A stretch of DNA of 21,063 nt, from assembly GCA_017416885.1 (NCBI GenBank), contig JAFQAM010000374.1:1-21063 (forward strand), given 5' to 3'. Positions 14,636 to 21,063 of this stretch are shown in pieces. Both the position numbers and the translations under genes were made by a program. The notes beneath the pieces are model-generated. The model had not been told where the DNA came from and did no database searches. It saw only the letters and a list, made by a program, of their open reading frames with translations. The number at the start of each line of letters is the position of its first letter. The first letter of the stretch is position 1. This DNA comes from Clostridia bacterium (GTDB lineage: Bacteria > Bacillota > Clostridia > Oscillospirales > CAG-272).

Positions 14636-15460
14636 ATGAATAATCTAATTTTTGATGTAACCGAAATTACAAGCAAATCTAATTCTACAATAATTAAAAT
14701 TGGCAAGCTTGGTAATAAGAAATACAGAAATGAAGAAAAATTATTTGTATGTAATGGAATAAAATTATTTCGGGAAGCAGTAAAATTTAACGCAGAAATA
14801 AAGTATATTGTATTAAATAACAACACAGATTTTGACGGAGATGTAATTAAATTAATAAAAGATCAACAAAGCTTAGGCGCTATGGTGCTTTGTGTTTCTG
14901 ATGCGGTTTTTGATAAGCTATCCGAGGAGCAAGCGCCTCAAGGTATTATTGTAGTCTGTAAATATTTTGATGATAAGCACACATTTTCTATAGAAGCTGA
15001 AAATGAATATTTTGATGATAAGATAATGCTATTTGAGTCTATTAGAGATCCCGGAAACATAGGAACAATTATCAGAAATGCCGCAGCATTTGGAATAGAC
15101 AGACTTATTTTTTCATCTGACTGTGCTGATATTTATTCATCAAAGGTAATAAGAGCCGCAATGGGCGCTGTTTTTAAAGTGCGCATTGATATAGTAGATG
15201 ATTTCAAAGGCGCAATTAAATCAATTAAAAATTGCGGAAAAAAAGTTCTTGGAGCAGCATTAAATCAAGATTCTTTAGTGTTAGGAAAATACGAATTAAA
15301 CACACAGGATGCCGTTATTATAGGAAATGAGGGACACGGATTGCCTAAGGAAACCTTAGAATTGTGTGATAATACTTTGTTTATTCCAATGAATGAAAAC
15401 ACAGAATCCTTAAATGCTGCAATAGCTACCGCGATAATTATGTGGGAGTTTTCTAAATAA
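14636..15460 (+). CDS. SpoU/TrmH-family RNA 2'-O-ribose methyltransferase
   Basis: This 274-residue protein belongs to the SPOUT (trefoil-knot) class and should transfer a methyl group from S-adenosylmethionine to a ribose 2'-OH in rRNA or tRNA. The N-terminal 100 residues resemble the substrate-binding domain of RlmB-like proteins (KLGNKKYRNEEKLFVCNGIKL is such a block). The C-terminal knot has all three motifs: DPGNIGTIIRNAAAFG (138-153), IGNEGHGLP (229-237) and IPMNENTESLNAA (250-262). A homologous gene (ysgA) lies downstream of rplT in Bacillus. The target nucleotide cannot be assigned. ATG 14636 was chosen because GGAG (14626-14629) lies 6 nt upstream. An earlier in-frame TTG at 14603 falls inside the rplT terminator and is not credible. 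Confidence 0.9.
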   Translation: MNNLIFDVTEITSKSNSTIIKIGKLGNKKYRNEEKLFVCNGIKLFREAVKFNAEIKYIVLNNNTDFDGDVIKLIKDQQSLGAMVLCVSDAVFDKLSEEQAPQGIIVVCKYFDDKHTFSIEAENEYFDDKIMLFESIRDPGNIGTIIRNAAAFGIDRLIFSSDCADIYSSKVIRAAMGAVFKVRIDIVDDFKGAIKSIKNCGKKVLGAALNQDSLVLGKYELNTQDAVIIGNEGHGLPKETLELCDNTLFIPMNENTESLNAAIATAIIMWEFSK

Positions 15461-15485
15461 TATAAAATATTTTTATAATATAGGA

Positions 15486-15514
15486 TTGACAATAAAACTC
15501 TTTAATGGTATTAT
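15486..15514 (+). promoter_or_regulatory. Strong extended -10 promoter of dprA-topA-trmFO-plsX
   Basis: TTGACA (15486-15491) and TATTAT (15509-15514) are separated by 17 nt, with TGG (15506-15508) ahead of the -10. The block ATGGTATTATATT is identical to that of the infC promoter. It begins 26 nt after the methyltransferase stop and should drive the four genes downstream. Confidence 0.85.
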
Positions 15515-15547
15515 ATTATAGAAGATTTTTTGAAAGGAGTAGCAAAT

Positions 15548-16843
15548 ATGGATAAAACCTTACTTTGGGTGTGGCTTTCATTGCATATGAAGCAAGGCAC
15601 ACATGTTTATCATTATCTACTCGAAGAGTTTGGTGATATAGAAGCCATTTATAATTGCGAGGATAACGATGTTAAGGATTTACCATGGCTATACGATAAT
15701 CAAAAATCAAAAATTCTTGATAAAACTCTTGATAGAGCTAAAGAGGTAATTAGGTGGTGTGAAAGAGCAAGCGTCAAAATTTTGACATTAGACGATGACG
15801 AATACCCTGAAACGCTAAGAAGCATTGATACAAGACCTGGAGTTCTATATTACATTGGTACTTTACCTGATTTTAAAAATGACTTATGTATAGGAGTTGT
15901 CGGTACAAGAGAAATGACAACCTTCGGTGAAAGAAGCGCGTTTGAAATAGGATACGGTCTAACAAAGGGCGGAGCAATTGTAGTAAGTGGAGGCGCTCTT
16001 GGAATTGACTGTACCGCACAAAAGGGTGCTCTTATTGCCGGAGGGGCTACAGTATCTATTTTAGGCTCAGGTATTGATGTTTTATATCCTTATCAAAACA
16101 AAGACTTTTTTATTAAGGTTTTAGAAAAAGGCGCTATTATTACAGAATATCCGCCTCATTCTCCGCCAAATGGATACCATTTTCCTGTTAGAAACAGGCT
16201 GATTAGTGGAATTTCAAGAGGCTTAGTAGTTGTTGAAGGAGATAGAAACAGTGGTTCTATGATTACTGCCGATAAGGCGACTAAGCAGGGAAGAATGTTG
16301 TTTTCTGTTCCCGGTCAGCCGGGGGTATTTCAAGCAACCGGTACAAATGAGTTAATTAGAACCGGGGCGAAGGCTGTTTCTTGTGCGATTGACATTCTTG
16401 AGGAATATTTGGAAGAATACAGTGACAAAATAAAAATAACTCCTTCTAAGGAAAAGCCTGACCTTTCTCTATTGAAAAAATATGACGAGGAAGAAAAGCA
16501 CGGATTTATTAAAAATTTTCTTGATGCTATAGGATTTAAGCCTAAATCAAGCAAACGAAAATCTAATCAAAAGAAAATTCAGGCAGAACCACTTGATAAT
16601 GAAAATGCCATAGATAGCTTTTCTACAGCTGAGAAAGAGGCTATTGTAAATGAATGTGAATCATATCTATCTGAAGATAACAGGCAAATATTGAACAAAA
16701 TGGAGATAGGCAAGCGGTATCATACAGATACGCTTGTTGAAATGGGCTTTGAGACACAAACTGTTTCAACAAGTATGGTTTTATTAGAAATGTCTCAATT
16801 TGTTCAATCTTTCCCAGGTGGTTTTTACGAAAGAATAAAATAA
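15548..16843 (+). CDS. dprA: DNA-processing protein DprA (Smf)
   Basis: DprA binds incoming single-stranded DNA and loads RecA during natural transformation; it is also kept in many species not known to be competent. The 431 residues have an N-terminal helical region (1-105), a Rossmann-like core (about 110-300) and a C-terminal winged-helix domain (about 360-431). In the core are GVVGTRE (116-122), SGGALGIDCTAQKGAL (147-162), EYPPHSPPNGYHFPVRNRLISG and SVPGQPG. The GID..A-H motif usual in the family reads A157-Q158 here. A charged, lysine-rich linker (about 290-345) joins core and winged helix. ATG 15548 has AAAGGAG (15533-15539) 8 nt upstream. An earlier in-frame TTG at 15530 precedes that site and is rejected. 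topA follows after 24 nt, the same order as smf-topA in Bacillus. Confidence 0.93.
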   Translation: MDKTLLWVWLSLHMKQGTHVYHYLLEEFGDIEAIYNCEDNDVKDLPWLYDNQKSKILDKTLDRAKEVIRWCERASVKILTLDDDEYPETLRSIDTRPGVLYYIGTLPDFKNDLCIGVVGTREMTTFGERSAFEIGYGLTKGGAIVVSGGALGIDCTAQKGALIAGGATVSILGSGIDVLYPYQNKDFFIKVLEKGAIITEYPPHSPPNGYHFPVRNRLISGISRGLVVVEGDRNSGSMITADKATKQGRMLFSVPGQPGVFQATGTNELIRTGAKAVSCAIDILEEYLEEYSDKIKITPSKEKPDLSLLKKYDEEEKHGFIKNFLDAIGFKPKSSKRKSNQKKIQAEPLDNENAIDSFSTAEKEAIVNECESYLSEDNRQILNKMEIGKRYHTDTLVEMGFETQTVSTSMVLLEMSQFVQSFPGGFYERIK

Positions 16844-16867
16844 TTTATCAACGCGAAAGGAAAATGT

Positions 16868-19138
16868 ATGTCAAATAACCTTGTAATACTTGAGTCACCA
16901 GGTAAAATCGGCGCTGTTAAAAGCTATCTTGGCTCAAAGTATAAAGTTATAGCGTCGGTAGGACATGTAAGAGATTTACCAAAGTCAACTCTTGGTATTG
17001 ATATAGATAACGGATTTGAGCCTCACTATATTAACATAAGAGGCAAAGGCGACTTAATCAAAGAGCTTCGCAAGGAAGCAAAAAACGCTGACAAAATATT
17101 TTTTGCAACTGACCCTGACCGTGAGGGAGAAGCGATTTCTTGGCATCTTGCAACCATTTTAGGCGATGATGCTAAAAAAGCAAAAAGAGTAACATTTAAC
17201 GAAATTACAAAAAATGCTGTTAAGGAAGCAATTAAGCATCCAAGAGCAATTGACATGAATTTAGTTAATTCTCAACAGGCGAGAAGAATTCTTGATAGAA
17301 TTGTTGGCTATCAAATCAGTCCGTTTTTATGGAAAACCGTTAAAAGCGGATTATCCGCCGGAAGAGTTCAATCTGTTGCAACAAAGATAATTGTTGAAAG
17401 AGAAAAAGAAATTGAAAGCTTTATTCCTGAGGAATATTGGACAATTGATGCAACTCTTCAAACCTCTAATGATAAAACAATTACCGCAAGATTTTACGGA
17501 GACAAAATTAAAAAAATAAAAATCGAGAATAAAGAGCAAGCGGATAAAATTTTATCCGATATTGAAAGCTCTCAATTCTATGTTGATAGCATCAAAAAGG
17601 GTAAGAAGCAAAGATTGCCGGCTCCACCATTCATTACTTCAACTCTTCAACAGGAAGCCTCAAGAAAGCTTAATTTCCAATCACAAAAAACAATGAAATT
17701 AGCGCAAGAGCTTTACGAAGGTATTAATGTCGGTGCAGAAAACGGTGGAGTACTTGGTTTAATTACTTATATGCGTACTGATTCTCTAAGAGTTTCTGAG
17801 GAAGCGCAAAGGGCTACAAGAGAGTACATTGTAAGTAAGTACGGCGATAAATACTGTCCTGAAAAACCAAGAATTTATAAGTCTAAAAATAATGCACAAG
17901 ATGCTCACGAAGCAATCAGACCTTCTAAGATTACGGTTGAACCAGCACAGATTAAAAAGTATTTAACTACTGACCAATTCAAGCTATATAAGCTGATTTG
18001 GGAAAGATTTGTAGCAAGCCAAATGTCAAATGCTGAGCTTAATACTGTTGTTGTTGACTTTGAAAATAACGGATATATTTTCCGTACAAGCGGATACAAT
18101 GTAAAATTTCATGGCTATATGGCAATTTATCAGGAATCCACTGAGGAAACACAAAAGAATACTGATGATGCATTTAACCCCGAGAAAAATTCCAAAATTC
18201 CTGATGTTTCAACTGAAGAAATTTTTTATAAGGAAAGCGTGACATCAACTAAGCACTTTACTGAACCACCTCTTAGATATGATGAGGCAAGCTTGATTAA
18301 GTTTCTTGAGGAAAAGGGAATAGGACGACCGAGCACATATACTCCCATTATAACAGTAATAATTTCGAGAGGTTATGTTTCCCGTGATGGCAGATATTTA
18401 AAGCCTACACCTCTTGGAGAGATTACTACAAAAATAATGAATGAGCATTTTCCTGATATCGTAAATTATAAGTTTACTGCTAATATGGAAAATAATCTCG
18501 ATACCATTGAAAGCGGATGTGTTACAATGGAAAAGGTTTTGGGCGATTTCTATGTGAACTTTGAAAAAGAGCTTGATAAGGCTTCAACCACTTTAAATAA
18601 AGGTGACATTGAGGTTCCTGTTGAGGAAACCGATATTATTTGTGACCTTTGCGGAAGCCGTATGATAGTGAAAAACGGTAGATTTGGTAAATTTGCGGCA
18701 TGTCCAAATTATCCTAAGTGCAAATGCACAAAGCCTCTTAATGCTAATGAAGCTCCAACAGAGCAAAAAACTGAGGTTGAGGTTGCTGATTTTAAATGTG
18801 AGCTTTGCGGAGCAGATATGGTGCTTAGAAGCGGAAAATTTGGCGATTTCTATGCTTGCGCAAATTATCCAAAATGTAAAAACACCAAGACTAAAGGTGG
18901 AATTACGGGAATTAAGTGCCCTGATTGTGGTGCTGATGTAATTTCTAAGTTTACAAGAAGTAAAAAGCAGTTTTATAGCTGTGCTAATTATCCTTCATGC
19001 AAGTTTTCTACATGGGATATTCCTACTGAGAAAAAATGTCCTCAGTGCTCAGCGATGCTTTTAAAGAAAAAGACTAAAAATTTGATTTATTGTTCCAATG
19101 AAAAATGTGGATACAAAACAGAAGATAATGACAAATAA
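16868..19138 (+). CDS. topA: DNA topoisomerase I (type IA)
   Basis: TopA relaxes negatively supercoiled DNA by single-strand cleavage through a 5'-phosphotyrosine. The 756 residues include the N-terminal TOPRIM domain (Glu9 in LESPGK and the acidic triad D82-P-D84-R-E86), the cleavage-domain motif ITYMRTDS with catalytic Tyr301, and FLEEKGIGRPSTY in the core. The C-terminus (about 592-750) carries four four-cysteine zinc ribbons: three with the CANYPKC-type second half and a last, diverged one (CPQC...CSNEKC). This is a full-length enzyme with a typical Firmicute tail. A GAAAGGAAAA stretch precedes the ATG. The last 11 nt overlap the start of trmFO, which implies co-translation in the dprA operon. 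Confidence 0.97.
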   Translation: MSNNLVILESPGKIGAVKSYLGSKYKVIASVGHVRDLPKSTLGIDIDNGFEPHYINIRGKGDLIKELRKEAKNADKIFFATDPDREGEAISWHLATILGDDAKKAKRVTFNEITKNAVKEAIKHPRAIDMNLVNSQQARRILDRIVGYQISPFLWKTVKSGLSAGRVQSVATKIIVEREKEIESFIPEEYWTIDATLQTSNDKTITARFYGDKIKKIKIENKEQADKILSDIESSQFYVDSIKKGKKQRLPAPPFITSTLQQEASRKLNFQSQKTMKLAQELYEGINVGAENGGVLGLITYMRTDSLRVSEEAQRATREYIVSKYGDKYCPEKPRIYKSKNNAQDAHEAIRPSKITVEPAQIKKYLTTDQFKLYKLIWERFVASQMSNAELNTVVVDFENNGYIFRTSGYNVKFHGYMAIYQESTEETQKNTDDAFNPEKNSKIPDVSTEEIFYKESVTSTKHFTEPPLRYDEASLIKFLEEKGIGRPSTYTPIITVIISRGYVSRDGRYLKPTPLGEITTKIMNEHFPDIVNYKFTANMENNLDTIESGCVTMEKVLGDFYVNFEKELDKASTTLNKGDIEVPVEETDIICDLCGSRMIVKNGRFGKFAACPNYPKCKCTKPLNANEAPTEQKTEVEVADFKCELCGADMVLRSGKFGDFYACANYPKCKNTKTKGGITGIKCPDCGADVISKFTRSKKQFYSCANYPSCKFSTWDIPTEKKCPQCSAMLLKKKTKNLIYCSNEKCGYKTEDNDK

Positions 19139-20459
19139 TTATATAAATGTTATTGGCGCCGGTCTTGCGGGCTGTGAGGCAGCTTTTCAAGCCGCTGAAA
19201 GAGGTATAAAGGTTCGCCTTTATGAAATGAAGCCTCAAAAATTCACGCCTGCTCATCACAGCGAAAAATTTGCAGAGCTTGTTTGCTCTAATTCCCTGCG
19301 TTCTAACGAGCTTTCCAATGCAATAGGCGTTCTAAAAGCCGAATTAAGACAAATGAACTCTCTTATTATGGAAGCTGCAGAGAATAGCAAGGTTCCTGCC
19401 GGTTCAGCATTGGCGGTTGACAGAGAAAAATTTTCAAGCTATATAACCGAAAAAATTAAAAATCATCCTAATATCGAGGTTATCAATCAAGAGGTTAAAA
19501 GCATTAATTCAGATGAAATAACTGTTATAGCCACAGGCCCTCTTACCTCTGATGTTATGGCTGACTTTATTAAAAATGAGCTCGGCTTAGACGGTTTACA
19601 TTTTTTTGATGCCGCTGCTCCTATTGTTGAGTTTGACACAATTGATATGAATAAAGCATTTTTTGCATCAAGATACAACAAGGGAGATGCTGATTATATT
19701 AATTGTCCTATGACTGAGGATGAGTATAAGGCTTTTTATAATGAGCTTATAAATGCTCAGGAGGCAGAACTGCACGAATTTGATAAAAATTCTCAAAAGC
19801 TTACCGTTTTTGAAGGATGTATGCCTGTTGAGGTTATGGCAAAAAGAGGATTTGAAACGCTTTTATTTGGTCCATTAAAGCCTGTTGGTATTGAACATCC
19901 TGTTACAAAGCAAGAGTATTATGCGGTTGTTCAGCTTAGGAAAGAAAACAAAGAAGGAACAATGTATAATATCGTTGGCTTCCAAACTCATTTAACCTTT
20001 GGTGAGCAAAAAAGAGTTTTTTCAATGATTCCAGGTCTTGAAAATGCAAATTTTATAAGATACGGCGTTATGCATAGAAATACCTATATAAATTCTCCTA
20101 AGTATTTAACTTGTTTTTATTCTTTGCAAAATAGTAGAAACATTTATTTTGCAGGACAAATGACGGGCGTTGAGGGATATATCGAATCAACCTCTTCCGG
20201 TTTTGTGGCTGGAGTTAATGCTGCTATGAATGCTTTAGGTAAGGAAGAAATTGATTTTACCAAAGAAACGGTAATAGGAGCGCTTGCTCATTATGTTAAT
20301 GATGGAGCATATTCCGGGAACTTTCAGCCGATGAATGCCAATTTTGGTATTGTTGCACCTTTGGCTTATAAGGTTAAAGGCGGCAAGAAAGCAAGAAATG
20401 AGGAAATTGCTAAAAGAGCACTTTCCGTAATTGAAAAAATTAAGGAAAAAATTATATGA
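19128..20459 (+). CDS. trmFO: Folate/FAD-dependent tRNA (uracil-5-)-methyltransferase TrmFO
   Basis: TrmFO makes m5U54 in the T-loop of tRNA using methylene-tetrahydrofolate and FAD. The 443 residues match the family. An N-terminal dinucleotide-binding motif GAGLAG (10-15) holds FAD. Cys53 in LVCSNSLRS and Cys231 in FEGCMPVEVMAKRG correspond to the two catalytic cysteines of the Bacillus enzyme, and the C-terminal FAD region has GQMTGVEGYIES. ATG 19128 gives the family's usual N-terminus (MTNNYINVIGAG) and overlaps topA by 11 nt with only weak GAAGA upstream, so translation probably depends on topA. An in-frame ATG at 19098 would add 10 non-family residues and has no ribosome site. The topA-trmFO pairing is conserved in Firmicutes. 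The stop overlaps plsX by 4 nt (ATGA). Confidence 0.95.
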   Translation: MTNNYINVIGAGLAGCEAAFQAAERGIKVRLYEMKPQKFTPAHHSEKFAELVCSNSLRSNELSNAIGVLKAELRQMNSLIMEAAENSKVPAGSALAVDREKFSSYITEKIKNHPNIEVINQEVKSINSDEITVIATGPLTSDVMADFIKNELGLDGLHFFDAAAPIVEFDTIDMNKAFFASRYNKGDADYINCPMTEDEYKAFYNELINAQEAELHEFDKNSQKLTVFEGCMPVEVMAKRGFETLLFGPLKPVGIEHPVTKQEYYAVVQLRKENKEGTMYNIVGFQTHLTFGEQKRVFSMIPGLENANFIRYGVMHRNTYINSPKYLTCFYSLQNSRNIYFAGQMTGVEGYIESTSSGFVAGVNAAMNALGKEEIDFTKETVIGALAHYVNDGAYSGNFQPMNANFGIVAPLAYKVKGGKKARNEEIAKRALSVIEKIKEKII

Positions 20460-21063
20460 ATATAGCAATAGATGCAATGGGCGGAGATTACGCTCCACTT
20501 GAAATTGTAAAAGGCGCTTATGATGCAGCTTTAATTCGTCAAGATGTGAGATTTACTCTGCTCGGTGATGAAAAATCAATAAAAAAATGCTTAGCTGATA
20601 CTGAGATACCTGAAAATTTGGAAATAATTCATACAAACTCTTTTGTAACAATGGAAGATGATCCAATGATTGTTATGAAAGAAAAAAATGACTCGTCTAT
20701 GGCGATAGGACTTAATATGCTTAAAAACAGCGATTTCGATGCGTTTGTAAGTGCAGGCAGCACTGGCGCGCTTCATACCGCGTCTTCACTTGTTGTTAGA
20801 CGAATTAAGGGTATAAGAAGAAGTGCAATAGCTACTATTATCCCATTTGAAAAGCCAATTTTAATGTTAGACTCAGGTGCCAATCCTACTATAACCGCCG
20901 ATATACTGAATCAATGGGCGATTTTGGGATCTGTTTATATGAATAAAATGCTTGGCATTGAAAATGTAAGAGTTGGACTTTTAAATAACGGAACAGAAGA
21001 GCACAAGGGAACTCCTGAGGTACAGGAAGCATATCAGCTTTTGAAAAATAATGAAAAAATCAA
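20456..21063 (+). CDS. plsX: Phosphate acyltransferase PlsX (3' partial)
   Basis: PlsX converts acyl-ACP to acyl-phosphate, the donor for PlsY in phosphatidic acid synthesis. Translating from ATG 20456 gives 202 residues without a stop up to the window edge, of about 330 expected. The signature IAIDAMGGDYAPLEIVKGA opens the protein. Further family blocks are EDDPMIVMKEKNDSSM, SAGSTGAL, MLDSGANPT and GLLNNGTEEHKGTPEVQEAY. The ATG overlaps the trmFO stop (ATGA), and AAGGA (20442-20446) lies 9 nt upstream, so it is tightly coupled to the dprA-topA-trmFO operon. Placement of a lipid gene directly after trmFO differs from Bacillus, where plsX follows fapR. The rest of the gene lies beyond the window. 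Confidence 0.94.
   Translation, partial: MNIAIDAMGGDYAPLEIVKGAYDAALIRQDVRFTLLGDEKSIKKCLADTEIPENLEIIHTNSFVTMEDDPMIVMKEKNDSSMAIGLNMLKNSDFDAFVSAGSTGALHTASSLVVRRIKGIRRSAIATIIPFEKPILMLDSGANPTITADILNQWAILGSVYMNKMLGIENVRVGLLNNGTEEHKGTPEVQEAYQLLKNNEKI

Noticed and set aside
15461..15477. Inverted repeat TATAAAA/TTTTATA after the methyltransferase gene
   Set aside because: It has seven A-T pairs with a 3-nt loop and no T tract; too weak to call a terminator.
19098..19127. Upstream ATG start for trmFO
   Set aside because: It lacks a ribosome site and adds residues before the FAD-binding strand that TrmFO proteins do not have.
1..21063. Mobile elements, CRISPR arrays, tRNA/rRNA genes, toxin-antitoxin or defence genes
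   Set aside because: I looked on both strands for regularly spaced repeats, transposase motifs, terminal inverted repeats and tRNA-like TTCRANY loops near acceptor stems and found none that hold up; the window is ordinary core chromosome.

Overview
The window is an AT-rich, densely packed stretch of bacterial chromosome. All genes are on the + strand, with short gaps, purine-rich ribosome binding sites and hairpin terminators. Gene families and order suggest a Firmicute of the Clostridia, probably a Ruminococcaceae/Oscillospiraceae-type gut anaerobe: a GlgD-type glycogen subunit, infC-rpmI-rplT behind an L20-type leader, the dprA-topA-trmFO order also found in Bacillus, folate-dependent TrmFO, and a GH3 enzyme with the reversed domain order reported from Ruminococcus albus and Butyrivibrio. 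This placement is inferred from content and order, not from a database search.

Region 1 (1-6871) is a glycogen/alpha-glucan locus: glgD (5' end outside the window), glgA, glgP and an intracellular GH13 enzyme. ADP-glucose is made by GlgC/GlgD, polymerised by GlgA and degraded by GlgP. The GH13 enzyme probably trims or debranches alpha-glucans. A strong hairpin separates glgA from glgP, and the GH13 gene starts 5 nt after the glgP stop.

Region 2 (6886-7234) is one small predicted lipoprotein with an H-x3-C...C-x2-C motif and its own promoter.

Region 3 (7272-10708) is a two-gene aminoacyl-tRNA synthetase operon, a long GluRS (gltX) followed by a GlnRS (glnS). It has a promoter and a terminator but no T-box leader.

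Region 4 (10729-13202) is a single-gene unit for a cytoplasmic GH3 beta-glycosidase with permuted domain order, with its own extended -10 promoter and terminator.

Region 5 (13238-14616) is the infC-rpmI-rplT operon. It has a strong promoter, a roughly 150-nt structured leader that looks like an L20 autoregulatory attenuator, and an infC that very likely starts at a non-canonical ATT codon.

Region 6 (14636-21063) holds a SpoU/TrmH-family RNA methyltransferase, then a strong promoter driving dprA-topA-trmFO-plsX. topA/trmFO overlap by 11 nt and trmFO/plsX by 4 nt. plsX runs off the right edge.

Most of the window is conserved housekeeping. I found no mobile element, CRISPR array, tRNA, rRNA, prophage or defence system. 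The points most worth a second look are the infC leader and ATT start, the Ser at the usual Lys of the GlgA substrate loop, the GluRS/GlnRS pair and the small Cys/His lipoprotein.
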